Below are positions 24,840 to 34,093 of a DNA stretch of 64,000 nucleotides, in pieces. Source of the DNA: Paenibacillus cellulosilyticus (GTDB taxonomy: Bacteria > Bacillota > Bacilli > Paenibacillales > Paenibacillaceae). The stretch covers positions 384,537 to 448,536 of the forward strand of contig NZ_QGTQ01000003.1 of the NCBI RefSeq assembly GCF_003182255.1. Direction: 5' to 3'. A model generated the notes under the pieces. That model had not been told where the DNA came from. It was given only the letters and a program-made list of their open reading frames with translations, and did no database searches. A program made the position numbers and the translations under genes. Every line of letters begins with the position of its first letter. Within the stretch, counting starts at the first letter, position 1.

Positions 24840-27149
24840 ATGACGTTATTGATGACGAAGCCGCCGGCGATGACGACAGCTGCTAATCCGCAGCCTCAAT
24901 CATCCCCAGCTGACTCATCTGATCCGATATCGGTTGATCTTCGAATTGGCGGCATGCATTGCTCTGCGTGCGCAGTCCGAATTGAGAAGGCAGTTGGCCG
25001 TCTTCCTGGTGTGAAACAAGCGGCAGTCAGCTATGCCTCACGATCTGCATGGATCGTATATGAGCCATCCCGATTGAGCGTAAGTGACATTGGCAGCGTC
25101 ATTACGAGACTTGGTTTCCAATCTTCCTCTGAGCAGCGGCCGGCCTTCGACCGGCAGGAGAGAACGATGCTTCTTATTCGGCTCATTCTTTCGGTCATCC
25201 TTACGATACCGCTCTTATTGCCGATGGCTCATCATATTGAGGCACTTTCGTTCCTGCCCGTACCGACAATTCTCATGAATCGCTGGGTGCAGCTTGGACT
25301 GGCAACAATTATTCAGCTGGTTCCTGCTGCTCCTTTCTATTACGGTGCTTACTATGCTCTGAAACAGCGGGCTGCCAACATGGATGTGCTCGTGGCGACA
25401 GGGACGACAGCAGCTTATCTATACAGTCATTACATGGTTTTTCGAGGTGGAGGGCTGCCAGCAGGAACGGACAGTGCACTTTACTTTGAGACATCGGCAG
25501 TAGTCATTACGGCTGTTCTATTGGGAAAATGGATCGAGGCCGCAGCCGCTGGCCGTACAGCTTCGGAGCTTGGCAGCTTAGGCGAGCATCAGCCTGCAAT
25601 GGCGACTGTTATTCGAGAGGGTCAGCGAGAGCAGCTCGCTTCAGATCAGCTGAAGGCTGGTGATGAAGTGATCGTCGGACCGGGTCAGTCCTTTCCGGCT
25701 GATGGTGTACTATACTCGGATACCGCTGAGACGGATGAATCGCTCCTTACCGGGGAAAGCCGATTGGTCGCCAAGCAGCGGGGCGACCGTGTCTTTGCTG
25801 GTACGATGAATGTTCGAAGTGAGATACGTGTATATGTGAAGGCTTCAGGCACTTCCACGGCACTGTCGAGACTTCATGCGATGATGCGGGAAGCGATGGC
25901 TTCTAAGACATCCGTTCAGCGAAAGGCAGATGCGATCGCAGGGATTTTCGTACCTGTCATGATTGGACTTGCAGCAGCAACCTATATCGTCAGCATTCTC
26001 TGGTGGACGAGGGGGGACGGTGAAGCAGCATTCATCCGAGCATTGGCCGTGCTGCTTGCTGCATGTCCTTGTGCGCTCGGGCTTGCGACTCCACTGTCCC
26101 TTGCCGCGGCATCCACAGCATCAGCGAAGCGGGGGATTGTGCTCAAGCAGGCGGATGCGTTGGAAACGGCTGCACAGCTGCAGGCGGTCGTATTTGATAA
26201 AACAGGTACACTAACAGAAGGTCGCGCGCAGGTGACGGCCGTACATGCGGATTCGATGCATCCGTCGGCACTGCTGCGGTTAGCTGCGGCCGCTGAAGAG
26301 CATGCGACACATCCGTATGCTGCCGCTGTTCAAGCAGCTGCGGCAAGTGCAGGCTATGCCTCTGGACGAGAACAGCAAACGCGCGAGCAGATTAAGACAG
26401 CGAACCCACGCTCAGAAGGTGGGTCTTCGATAGAACTTGAAGGTCACAAGATCGCGGTCGGAGGATACGATTACGCGAGCAAATACGGTTGGATCATGAT
26501 GGATTCCATTCGCCGATTCGCTGCTGAGCATGAACGTAAAGGCGAGACCATCTGGTATACGGCCGTCGACAATCGCTGCATCGGTGCAATCGCTCTTGCC
26601 GACCCGCTGCGCGCAGATGCTAGAGAAGCCATAGCGATGCTGCGGAAGTCGGGCATTCGGCACATTGTACTCGCATCCGGCGATCGGGAGCCTGCCGCTG
26701 CTGCCGCTGCTTCGCGTATCCGAATCAATGAAGTACATGCATCGCTGCGTCCAGAGCAGAAGGTCGCACTCATTCAATCGCTCCAGCGAAGGTATGGAGC
26801 GGTAGCGATGGTTGGCGATGGCTGGAATGATGCTCCTGCGCTTGCTGCAGCAGATGTCGGCTTCGCGATTGGCGGCGGTGCTGATGCAGCAATGGGAGCG
26901 GGACAGCTGGCGCTGCTGCATGGTCGGTTGACTGGCGTTGCCGACACGGTGCGAATAAGTCGATTGACGATGCGCAATGTGAAACAGAATCTAGTGCTTG
27001 CATTTCTTTATAATATGGCGGTCATCCCGAGTGCTGCATTAGGCCAATTGAAGCCATGGATGGCCGGAACTGCGATGGCGCTAAGCTCGCTATCGGTTGT
27101 GGGGAATGCGATCATCCTTCGCATACAGCTGCGCAGACGTAGACGCTGA
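24840..27149 (+). CDS. copA: Copper-type P1B ATPase
   Basis: The 769-residue protein has one N-terminal heavy-metal domain (GMHCSAC, C41 and C44), eight predicted membrane helices, TGES (304-307), the membrane CPC motif C409-P410-C411 (ACPCALGLATP), the phosphorylated D453 in DKTGTLT, H491-P492 of the P1B nucleotide domain and GDGWNDAPAL at 659. CPC plus this layout indicates Cu(I) export. Two spots deviate: the glycine loop of the N domain reads PRSEGGSS, and the usual TGDN of the P domain is ASGDREPAA. The frame is open back to a TTG inside the IS target duplication, but AAAGGAG ten bases before 24840 marks the likely start. Confidence 0.92.
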   Translation: MTLLMTKPPAMTTAANPQPQSSPADSSDPISVDLRIGGMHCSACAVRIEKAVGRLPGVKQAAVSYASRSAWIVYEPSRLSVSDIGSVITRLGFQSSSEQRPAFDRQERTMLLIRLILSVILTIPLLLPMAHHIEALSFLPVPTILMNRWVQLGLATIIQLVPAAPFYYGAYYALKQRAANMDVLVATGTTAAYLYSHYMVFRGGGLPAGTDSALYFETSAVVITAVLLGKWIEAAAAGRTASELGSLGEHQPAMATVIREGQREQLASDQLKAGDEVIVGPGQSFPADGVLYSDTAETDESLLTGESRLVAKQRGDRVFAGTMNVRSEIRVYVKASGTSTALSRLHAMMREAMASKTSVQRKADAIAGIFVPVMIGLAAATYIVSILWWTRGDGEAAFIRALAVLLAACPCALGLATPLSLAAASTASAKRGIVLKQADALETAAQLQAVVFDKTGTLTEGRAQVTAVHADSMHPSALLRLAAAAEEHATHPYAAAVQAAAASAGYASGREQQTREQIKTANPRSEGGSSIELEGHKIAVGGYDYASKYGWIMMDSIRRFAAEHERKGETIWYTAVDNRCIGAIALADPLRADAREAIAMLRKSGIRHIVLASGDREPAAAAAASRIRINEVHASLRPEQKVALIQSLQRRYGAVAMVGDGWNDAPALAAADVGFAIGGGADAAMGAGQLALLHGRLTGVADTVRISRLTMRNVKQNLVLAFLYNMAVIPSAALGQLKPWMAGTAMALSSLSVVGNAIILRIQLRRRRR

Positions 27150-27257
27150 TGATACGTTGATTACGCGCTGGATGCTTGGCCGAATATATCCTTGGGAAGG
27201 ATAGACAAAAGGGTTGTCCGATGATATAGTTACAACGTTCTTTCAAATGGATATGCA

Positions 27258-27480
27258 ATCGAGCAGGTGCTAAACGGCGAAGCAGCAATCAGCCTCCAAC
27301 CGTGCAGCACAATAGGGAAGCCGGTGTAATTCCGGCACGGACCCGCCACTGTAAGAAGCGCTTGGCATGCGCATGTAGGACCAGCCAAGCAACCGCACCG
27401 ACATTGGTCACTAAGGATCGCCTTGGGAAGACGTCGGACGTGGGCTTCAAGTCAGGATACCTGCCTGTATCGGTTATGCA
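27258..27480 (+). promoter_or_regulatory. Cobalamin riboswitch
   Basis: Conserved aptamer blocks are seen in order: the B12 box core (AATAGGGAAGCCGGTGTAAT near 27311), CGGACCCGCCACTGTAA, a variable arm, and the closing AAGTCAGGATACCTGCCTG that pairs with CAGGTGC near 27264. It precedes the btu/cob operon and is followed by a terminator hairpin, so termination control is the likely mechanism. The ~110 bases between aptamer and hairpin would hold the antiterminator. Confidence 0.95.
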
Positions 27481-27587
27481 TCTACCTACGTGGTGTTAGG
27501 GAAGGTGTTGGATATTCGCTTAATGACGCATTGCAGCAGCCGTCGGCCTGATTCATGGGCGGATTCAGCTGCGTGAAATCGTTAATT

Positions 27588-27628
27588 GAAGCATTTCCGA
27601 CCCTTGCGTCGGAAATGCTTTTTATTTT
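27588..27628 (+). terminator. riboswitch-controlled terminator
   Basis: GAAGCATTTCCGAC pairs with GTCGGAAATGCTT, followed by TTTATTTT, just before btuF. Confidence 0.9.
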
Positions 27629-27655
27629 GTTACCGCAAGAAAGGAAGAGATGAAC

Positions 27656-28663
27656 ATGAACAAACAGCACGCTCAGCATCAAATTTGGAGGAAATTAGGC
27701 CTTCTTTCGATCGTGATGGTTCTATTGCTGCTCGCGGCATGCGGCAGCAAGGACAATAGCACAACGAACGACGAATCCAATGCCCAGCAGCAGGAGCAAA
27801 CGACAGAACAAACGACTGAGCAACCGGCTGCTGAACAACCAGGCGCAACGGTATATCCGCTTACGTTGAAGGACGATTCCGGCACAGAGATTACGCTGGA
27901 CAAAGCACCAGCTCGTATCGTGACGCTCGCGCCTAGCGAGACGGAAATTGCGTTTGCAATTGGTGCTGGCGACAGTGTCGTTGGCGTTGACGAATACAGC
28001 AATTATCCCGAGCAAGCGAATGCGATTGATAAAGTTGGCGATACGACAACGAACATCGAGAAGGTTACTGCACTACAGCCAGACCTCATCCTTGCATCCG
28101 TTACGATGAACACGCAAGCGATCGAGCAGCTGCGTGCATTGAAGCTGAATGTATATGCGACAGAGCCTAAGACATACGATGCCGTCATTGAGAAAATCAA
28201 AAACATCGGTGTACTGTTGGATAAACAACAGGGTGCTGCCGATGTAGCCGACCGCATGAGCCAAGTGAAGGCTGACATCGAATCGAAGGTAGCAAGTGCA
28301 GATAAACCGAGCGTTCTTGTTGAATTCTCGCCAGGCTGGACAGTCGGTAAAGGCGAGTTTATGGATGAGCTGTTGACGCTTGCTGGTGGCACGAACGTGG
28401 CGCAGGGGAACGGGTGGTATGAATTCGACTCCGAGCAGATCGTCAAGAGCAACCCGCAGGTCATCGTCTATTCCTCATGGTACGAAGAGCCGAATGCGAT
28501 TCTGGAAGGAATCAACGCCCGTCCGGCTTGGAAAGTCATCGATGCCGTGAAGAACAACCGTCTCGTTGAGGTGCCGCAGGATCCGCTGTCCCGCGTAGGA
28601 CCTCGCCTTGCAGAAGGCTTGCAGTCGCTCGCGAAGGCCATTCACCCGGAGCTATTTCAATAA
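27656..28663 (+). CDS. btuF: Cobalamin-binding lipoprotein BtuF
   Basis: The 335-residue product is a lipoprotein: basic start, hydrophobic stretch and lipobox LLAAC, then a Gln/Thr/Glu-rich spacer to ~residue 65. The rest is a type III periplasmic-binding fold (PARIVTLAPSETEIAFAIGAGDSVVGVDEYSNYPEQ). In this fold the two lobes bind a metal-chelate ligand. The B12 riboswitch and the cobalamin genes downstream identify the substrate as cobalamin or cobinamide. ATG 27656 is used because AAGGAAG lies 8 bases ahead; ATG 27650 is too close. Confidence 0.93.
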   Translation: MNKQHAQHQIWRKLGLLSIVMVLLLLAACGSKDNSTTNDESNAQQQEQTTEQTTEQPAAEQPGATVYPLTLKDDSGTEITLDKAPARIVTLAPSETEIAFAIGAGDSVVGVDEYSNYPEQANAIDKVGDTTTNIEKVTALQPDLILASVTMNTQAIEQLRALKLNVYATEPKTYDAVIEKIKNIGVLLDKQQGAADVADRMSQVKADIESKVASADKPSVLVEFSPGWTVGKGEFMDELLTLAGGTNVAQGNGWYEFDSEQIVKSNPQVIVYSSWYEEPNAILEGINARPAWKVIDAVKNNRLVEVPQDPLSRVGPRLAEGLQSLAKAIHPELFQ

Positions 28664-28666
28664 CGA

Positions 28667-29701
28667 ATGAGACTGCGATCAGTCTTATATGGAGGAGCAG
28701 CCATGCTCCTTCTTGTCGTTTCTATCGGTCTGGCAGTTTCGATCGGTTCAGCGGGCTTGTCGCTGTCGGACGTATGGGGCATTCTTATTTATAAAATAAC
28801 CGGTATCCATCTGTTCGGCGATTGGTCCGATAGTGACGTCGCGATCGTGATGCAGATCCGGCTGTCGCGCGTTATTCTCGCGGTGCTCGTCGGCGCTTGT
28901 CTGGCGACAGCAGGCGCAGGCTTTCAAGGCGTGCTGCGCAATCCGCTTGCAGACCCCTATACGCTAGGCGTCGCATCCGGCTCTTCGGTTGGTGCGGCGT
29001 TTATTATTTTCTTCGGGCTGCAATCGCTCATGGGATTATGGACGATTCCGCTTGTTGCTTTTGTTACCGGGGCGCTGACGTTATTCGCAGTGTTTGCACT
29101 TGCCCGTTCCAAAGGGGCAATGGCAGTCGAAACGCTTATTCTAGCCGGTGTCATTATACAATCCTTCCTTGGTGCGTTTGTTTCGTTCATGGTGTCCATG
29201 TCTGAGGGCGTCGTGAACCAAATTCTTTATTGGCTGATGGGCAGCTTGGCGCTAAGAAGCTGGGATCATGTTTACATGCTGCTGCCGTTCCTTATCGTCG
29301 GCGTTCCGCTGATCGCTTTTTTTGCGCATCGGCTTAATTTGTTTGCATTTGGCGAGCGGCACGCCGCACATCTTGGTGTTAACGTTGAAAGGACGAAGCT
29401 CATCGTTCTCGTTGGTTCCACATTGCTCACAGCTGCGGCTGTGTCGGTATCCGGTGTTATTGGATTCGTTGGACTTGTCGTTCCGCATTTGCTGCGGCTG
29501 CTCGTTGGCCCGGACTATCGTCGCATTATTCCTCTGTCTGCTATCGGGGGCGGAATCTTTGTACTCTGGGCAGACACGGTTGCGAGAATCGCACTGTCGC
29601 CGCGCGAAATTCAGCTCGGTATTGTAACGGCTCTCGTTGGCGCGCCGTTCTTCGCATTACTGCTGTATCGGCACAAGCTTGGTGGAAAAGGAGGGATGTA
29701 A
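28667..29701 (+). CDS. btuC: Cobalamin ABC permease BtuC
   Basis: The 344-residue permease has about ten helices and the FecCD/BtuC landmarks RLSRVILAVLVGACLATAG, FQGVLRNPLADPYTLGVASG and GFVGLVVPHLLRLLVGPDYR, the last being the loop that contacts the ATPase. The gene begins three bases after btuF. A good separate ribosome site is not evident, so translational coupling is likely. Confidence 0.93.
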   Translation: MRLRSVLYGGAAMLLLVVSIGLAVSIGSAGLSLSDVWGILIYKITGIHLFGDWSDSDVAIVMQIRLSRVILAVLVGACLATAGAGFQGVLRNPLADPYTLGVASGSSVGAAFIIFFGLQSLMGLWTIPLVAFVTGALTLFAVFALARSKGAMAVETLILAGVIIQSFLGAFVSFMVSMSEGVVNQILYWLMGSLALRSWDHVYMLLPFLIVGVPLIAFFAHRLNLFAFGERHAAHLGVNVERTKLIVLVGSTLLTAAAVSVSGVIGFVGLVVPHLLRLLVGPDYRRIIPLSAIGGGIFVLWADTVARIALSPREIQLGIVTALVGAPFFALLLYRHKLGGKGGM

Positions 29702-29704
29702 CGG

Positions 29705-30541
29705 ATGATCGAAGCGCGGCAGGTCAGCTTAACGATTGAACAAACGACGGTCGTTAAAGACATGACTTTCTCCTTTACCAAGCCAGGGATGTACGGCATT
29801 ATTGGACCCAATGGCGCGGGCAAAACATCGCTGCTGCGGCTTATGTCCGGTGCGGCACAACCTACTTCGGGCAGCATGCTGTTGGGCGACAAGCCGATCA
29901 GCGCCTATCCACGCAAAGCATTGGCTCGGACAATGGCTGTCCTTCAGCAAGGTGGCCTCCCGCCTGTCGGCTTCTCCGTGCGGGATACGGTCGCAATGGG
30001 GCGCTTCGCTTTTCAAGGATGGTTTGGCGACGAACGGGAGGATCCTTCGCCACTGATCGATTCAGCGCTTAATCGAATGGGACTAATCGAACTGCAGCAT
30101 CGCCCGCTCGACCGACTGAGCGGCGGTGAACGCCAGCGTGCGGCGCTTGCGCAAATTATGGTGCAGAACCCGCACATTATGCTGCTCGATGAACCGACGA
30201 CCTATTTGGATATAGGCTATCAGGTTCAACTGCTGGAGACTGTGCACGAGTGGCAGCGAGAGCGCGGCATGATTGTTGTGGCGGTTCTTCATGATTTGAA
30301 TTTGGCATCGTTGTACTGCGATCAATTGATCGTCATGAAGGATGGTTCCTTGTATGCTTCCGGCACGCCGGAGACGGTGATTACGAAGGAGCTGGTTCAC
30401 GACGTCTATCATGCAGATGCAGAAGTCATTTATACCGAACCAGGTGGTCCTCCTCAAATTGTTTTGCATCGTGCAGGGGTTGGGATGAAGGAGAAGCCCA
30501 TATTGGATCGAATGCAATGGATACAGCCAATTGGGCGATAA
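29705..30541 (+). CDS. btuD: Cobalamin ABC ATPase BtuD
   Basis: The 278-residue ATPase has Walker A IGPNGAGKTSLLRLMSG, Q-loop VLQQGG, signature LSGGERQRAALAQIM, Walker B IMLLDEPTTYLDIGYQ and H-loop VLHDLNLASLYCD. It is of the FecE/BtuD group used by iron-chelate and B12 importers. It starts three bases after btuC, completing a BtuFCD importer. Confidence 0.94.
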   Translation: MIEARQVSLTIEQTTVVKDMTFSFTKPGMYGIIGPNGAGKTSLLRLMSGAAQPTSGSMLLGDKPISAYPRKALARTMAVLQQGGLPPVGFSVRDTVAMGRFAFQGWFGDEREDPSPLIDSALNRMGLIELQHRPLDRLSGGERQRAALAQIMVQNPHIMLLDEPTTYLDIGYQVQLLETVHEWQRERGMIVVAVLHDLNLASLYCDQLIVMKDGSLYASGTPETVITKELVHDVYHADAEVIYTEPGGPPQIVLHRAGVGMKEKPILDRMQWIQPIGR

Positions 30542-30567
30542 AATACAAGTACGGGAGTGTGTTGGAA

Positions 30568-31650
30568 ATGGTTGAGAATCAAGCAAACGAACGGGATTTG
30601 CATAGCAAGCTAATGGAAATGATCGGACGAGTCGAACCTCTGAATGAAGAGGCAATGAAACGGGCGGATCAGCATCTGCTCAATCTGACGAAACCGCCAG
30701 GAAGTCTAGGAAAGCTCGAAGATATTGCAACTCAGCTTGCAGGCATTACAGGTGAGCTGCACCCCGATCTATCGCGCAAAGCGATTGTCGTCATGGCGGC
30801 TGACCATGGCGTCTGTGAAGAGGGGGTTAGTGCGTTCCCGGCTGAAGTGACACCTCAGATGGTGTTGAACTTTTTGGCTGGCGGAGCTGCTGTTAACGTG
30901 CTTGCGAGACAAGCTGGTGCAGACGTGCGCTGCGTCGATATCGGCGTCAATGCGGAGCTGAGCCATCCACAGCTTATAAGCCGCAAGCTTATGAACGGCA
31001 CATGCAACATCGCGAAGGGACCTGCGATGTCCCGCGAGACAGCGATTGAAGCGGTGTTAGTAGGTATTAAAGTCGTCGAACAGCTGTGGCAGGACGGTTA
31101 TCGGATGTTCGCGACAGGCGATATGGGGATCGGCAATACGACCGCAAGCTCGGCTGTATTGGCCGTATTGTCAGGCGGTTCGCCTGAAGATGCGACGGGT
31201 CGCGGGACGGGCATCAATGATGAGCGGTTCGCGCACAAAATGGCGATTATTCGTCGTGCTATCGAAACGAATGAGCCGAACTCAGCTGATCCAATCGATG
31301 TCCTAAGCAAGGTTGGCGGACTTGAAATCGCCGGACTAGCCGGTGTAATTATCGGAGCGGCTGCGCATCGATGCCCTGTTGTTATCGATGGATTCATCTC
31401 TTCTGCGGCTGCACTGTTAGCGGCAGCGTTGTGCGAGAATTCGGTGCACTACATGATCGGTTCCCACTTGTCGAATGAACGGGCACATGGGCAATTGCTT
31501 AAGGAGATCGGGTTATCGCCGGTCATCCATCTATCCATGCGATTAGGTGAGGGAACAGGAGCGGCGTTGTGCTTCCACTTCATTGAAGCAGCGCAGCGAA
31601 TTATGAGCGAGATGGCGACATTCGACAGCGCCGGCGTATCGCGAGGCTAG
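30568..31650 (+). CDS. cobT: Nicotinate-nucleotide-dimethylbenzimidazole phosphoribosyltransferase
   Basis: CobT transfers phosphoribose from nicotinate mononucleotide to the lower base, giving alpha-ribazole phosphate for the nucleotide loop of cobalamin. The 360-residue product has LTKPPGSLGKLEDIA near its start, MAADHGVCEEGVSAFP, ATGDMGIGNTTASSAVLA, and RLGEGTGAALCFHFIE with the catalytic glutamate. The ATG at 30568 is chosen because GGGAG lies 10 bases ahead; an in-frame ATG at 30517 overlaps btuD. Confidence 0.96.
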   Translation: MVENQANERDLHSKLMEMIGRVEPLNEEAMKRADQHLLNLTKPPGSLGKLEDIATQLAGITGELHPDLSRKAIVVMAADHGVCEEGVSAFPAEVTPQMVLNFLAGGAAVNVLARQAGADVRCVDIGVNAELSHPQLISRKLMNGTCNIAKGPAMSRETAIEAVLVGIKVVEQLWQDGYRMFATGDMGIGNTTASSAVLAVLSGGSPEDATGRGTGINDERFAHKMAIIRRAIETNEPNSADPIDVLSKVGGLEIAGLAGVIIGAAAHRCPVVIDGFISSAAALLAAALCENSVHYMIGSHLSNERAHGQLLKEIGLSPVIHLSMRLGEGTGAALCFHFIEAAQRIMSEMATFDSAGVSRG

Positions 31651-31667
31651 AATCTGGAGGTTGCAAC

Positions 31668-32252
31668 ATGGCGGCATTAATAACAGGCGGTGCTCGCAGC
31701 GGCAAAAGCTCGTTCGCTGAGCGTTATGCTGCGAAGCTCGCTGAACGCGGAATTTATATCGCAACTGCTGCGATAGGTGACGACGAGATGCGTGAGCGAA
31801 TAACGCGGCACCGCGAGCAGCGGGAGGAAGGCGGCTTCCGCTGGGAGACAGTTGAGGAGACACTCAAGCTTGCTGAGCAGTTGGATACGTTGAACCAAGA
31901 GGCAGACGAAGCCGTTCGAAGCGGGAGTAAACCGCCGGTGGTGCTTGTGGACTGCTTAACGTTGTGGTTGACGAATACGTTATTGGCGTATGAGCATGAA
32001 CCAGCGGGACGGCTGGAGCAGGAGGTCGATCGACTTGTCGAGGCGGTTGCTGCCTACCGTCATCCGCTTCTGCTTGTCACGAATGAAGTCGGCAGCGGAA
32101 TCGTGCCGGCTTATCCGCTTGGGCGGACGTTTCGCGATGCGGCGGGACGCATGAATCGAAAAATGGCAGAGGTATGTGACCGTACGTTTCTTGTCGTTAG
32201 CGGAATTCCGGTTGACCTAAGCCGGATTGCCGTGTCGCTGGACGACCTATGA
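31668..32252 (+). CDS. cobU: Adenosylcobinamide kinase / GDP-cobinamide guanylyltransferase
   Basis: The bifunctional 194-residue enzyme phosphorylates adenosylcobinamide and then activates it with GMP. The P-loop GGARSGKSSFAERYA is at residues 6-20, the guanylylated histidine lies in ERITRHREQRE, and VLVDCLTLWLTN and LVTNEVGSGIVP are family blocks. AATCTGGAGG precedes the ATG. It overlaps cbiB by four bases. Confidence 0.96.
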   Translation: MAALITGGARSGKSSFAERYAAKLAERGIYIATAAIGDDEMRERITRHREQREEGGFRWETVEETLKLAEQLDTLNQEADEAVRSGSKPPVVLVDCLTLWLTNTLLAYEHEPAGRLEQEVDRLVEAVAAYRHPLLLVTNEVGSGIVPAYPLGRTFRDAAGRMNRKMAEVCDRTFLVVSGIPVDLSRIAVSLDDL

Positions 32253-33238
32253 TAAGTTTGATATACAGCTGGCCGGAGCTATTACGGATAGGCGCGGCTG
32301 CCGTTATTGTTGATCTGATCGTAGGCGATCCGAAATGGCCGACGCATCCGGTCATACGAATGGGTCAGTGGATCAAATGGCTCGAGAAGCAGCTTCGCAG
32401 AGGCGTTCATGCAGATGCGAAGCCTTCCGTGCTGCGGATACGCGGCATTATACTGACGGGTGCGACGGTGCTGCTTGCGTGGCTGGCGATGACCTTGATC
32501 GTCCTCGCAGCAGACGCGATTCACCGCTGGCTAGGATACGCGGTCAGTGTATGGTTCGTTTCGACGACCATTGCCGTTAAAGGGTTGAAGGATGCGGCAA
32601 TGCTTGTCTATCGTCCGCTGTCTGCTGGCAATTTGCCAGAGGCGCGCAAGTATGTTGGCTACATCGTAAGCCGTGACACGGAGCATATCGATGAACCAGA
32701 CGCTGCAAGGGCCGCGGTTGAGACCGTTGCGGAGAATACGGTCGATGCGTTCTTGTCGCCGCTGCTGTTCGCCATTATCGGCGGTGCACCGCTTGCGATG
32801 GCTTACCGCGCTGCCAATACGCTCGATTCTATGGTCGGCTACAAGAACGAGAAGTATCGATATTTCGGATGGTGTTCGGCACGGCTGGACGATGTGTTGA
32901 ACTATGTCCCCGCGAGACTGAGCGCACTGTTGATGCCGTTGTCCGCACTACTACTGCCTGGCATGTCAGGGAGGCGTTCAATCCAAGCGGTATGGAAGTT
33001 CGCTAAGAAGCATCCTAGCCCGAACAGCGGCATTCCAGAATCGGCTGCTGCCGGAGCGCTTGGGATCGAGCTTGGCGGGATCAACCGATATTTCGGTCAA
33101 GACAGTGAGCGGGCAAGGCTCGGCTGGCCGCTGCGTCCGCTTGCTGCAGGTGATATTCTGCAAACGGTTAAACTGTTATATATCACAACGCTGCTTGTGC
33201 TGATAGGAGATATTGTTCTATGGTGGGCCGTACGTTAA
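32249..33238 (+). CDS. cbiB: Adenosylcobinamide-phosphate synthase
   Basis: CbiB joins aminopropanol phosphate to adenosylcobyric acid. The 329-residue membrane protein shows LIVGDPKWPTHPVIRMGQWI at the start, VSRDTEHIDEPDAARAAVETVAEN, and ANTLDSMVGYKNEKYRYFGW, all conserved in the family, among five or so hydrophobic helices. Its ATG overlaps the cobU stop, and the end overlaps cobS by 19 bases, showing tight coupling. Confidence 0.96.
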   Translation: MISLIYSWPELLRIGAAAVIVDLIVGDPKWPTHPVIRMGQWIKWLEKQLRRGVHADAKPSVLRIRGIILTGATVLLAWLAMTLIVLAADAIHRWLGYAVSVWFVSTTIAVKGLKDAAMLVYRPLSAGNLPEARKYVGYIVSRDTEHIDEPDAARAAVETVAENTVDAFLSPLLFAIIGGAPLAMAYRAANTLDSMVGYKNEKYRYFGWCSARLDDVLNYVPARLSALLMPLSALLLPGMSGRRSIQAVWKFAKKHPSPNSGIPESAAAGALGIELGGINRYFGQDSERARLGWPLRPLAAGDILQTVKLLYITTLLVLIGDIVLWWAVR

Positions 33239-34035
33239 GAAACAGCATGAATGGTCTGGTTGCAGCCATTCAATTATTGACGCGTATACCGTTTCCGCTT
33301 CAAGTGCCGTTCGACCCGCCGACGTTGGCCCGCAGTATCATCTCGTTCCCGATAGCGGGTTTGTTAATCGGGGTGTTGATGAGCGGATCCGCATACTTGC
33401 TAGATCTGCTGAACATGCCATTGCTCGCTGCGGCATTGACGTTAGGCTGGTGGATCGCACTGACGGGCGGGCTTCACCTGGATGGTTGGATGGACACAGC
33501 GGACGGTGTGCTTAGTGGCAGGTCGAGGGATCGAATGCTCGATATTATGAAAGACAGCCGTGTCGGTGCAATGGGCGTAATTGCTGCTGCGGTGCTGCTG
33601 CTAGTTAAGTTTGCAGCGCTCACCACGTTATTCGAACGTGCGGATGGATCGGCTGTATGGATCATGTTGGCCGTTGGCCCGGTATGGAGCCGCTGGTGGA
33701 TGACTGCGGCGATCGCACATTGGCCGAATGCCAGAGAAGGCGGTATGGGGGCGATGTTTCGCGATGCGAAGCTTCGTCATGTAGCAGCAGCTTTAATCGT
33801 GGCAATCATCATTACCGTTCTATTATTCAACTGTGCTGGCTTGGACATGTCGAAGGTATGGATTGCGTTGATCGTAATTGCAGCCTCGGCATCGATAGTG
33901 GGATTAGTATTGGCGGTATGGTTGAATCGCAAGCTCGGCGGGCTGACAGGCGATACATATGGCGCCATGAATGAGGCGGCGGAGGCAGCTTGTCTGATCG
34001 CATTGTGCGTTTTAGGCAAGCTATGGCTGTTCTAG
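33220..34035 (+). CDS. cobS: Adenosylcobinamide-GDP ribazoletransferase (cobalamin synthase)
   Basis: CobS condenses GDP-cobinamide with alpha-ribazole (phosphate) at the membrane. The 271-residue polytopic protein has AAIQLLTRIPFP, GGLHLDGWMDTADGVLSGRSRDRMLDIMKDSRVG-type acidic motif (read around residues 86-110), and GGLTGDTYGAMNEAAEA at the C-terminal end. AGGAG lies ten bases before the ATG at 33220 inside cbiB. Confidence 0.96.
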   Translation: MVGRTLRNSMNGLVAAIQLLTRIPFPLQVPFDPPTLARSIISFPIAGLLIGVLMSGSAYLLDLLNMPLLAAALTLGWWIALTGGLHLDGWMDTADGVLSGRSRDRMLDIMKDSRVGAMGVIAAAVLLLVKFAALTTLFERADGSAVWIMLAVGPVWSRWWMTAAIAHWPNAREGGMGAMFRDAKLRHVAAALIVAIIITVLLFNCAGLDMSKVWIALIVIAASASIVGLVLAVWLNRKLGGLTGDTYGAMNEAAEAACLIALCVLGKLWLF

Positions 34036-34093
34036 TGATACTAGTTGAACGGATTGAAACCTTAACAGAAGAACGGAGCAGGGAGGTGGCAGC

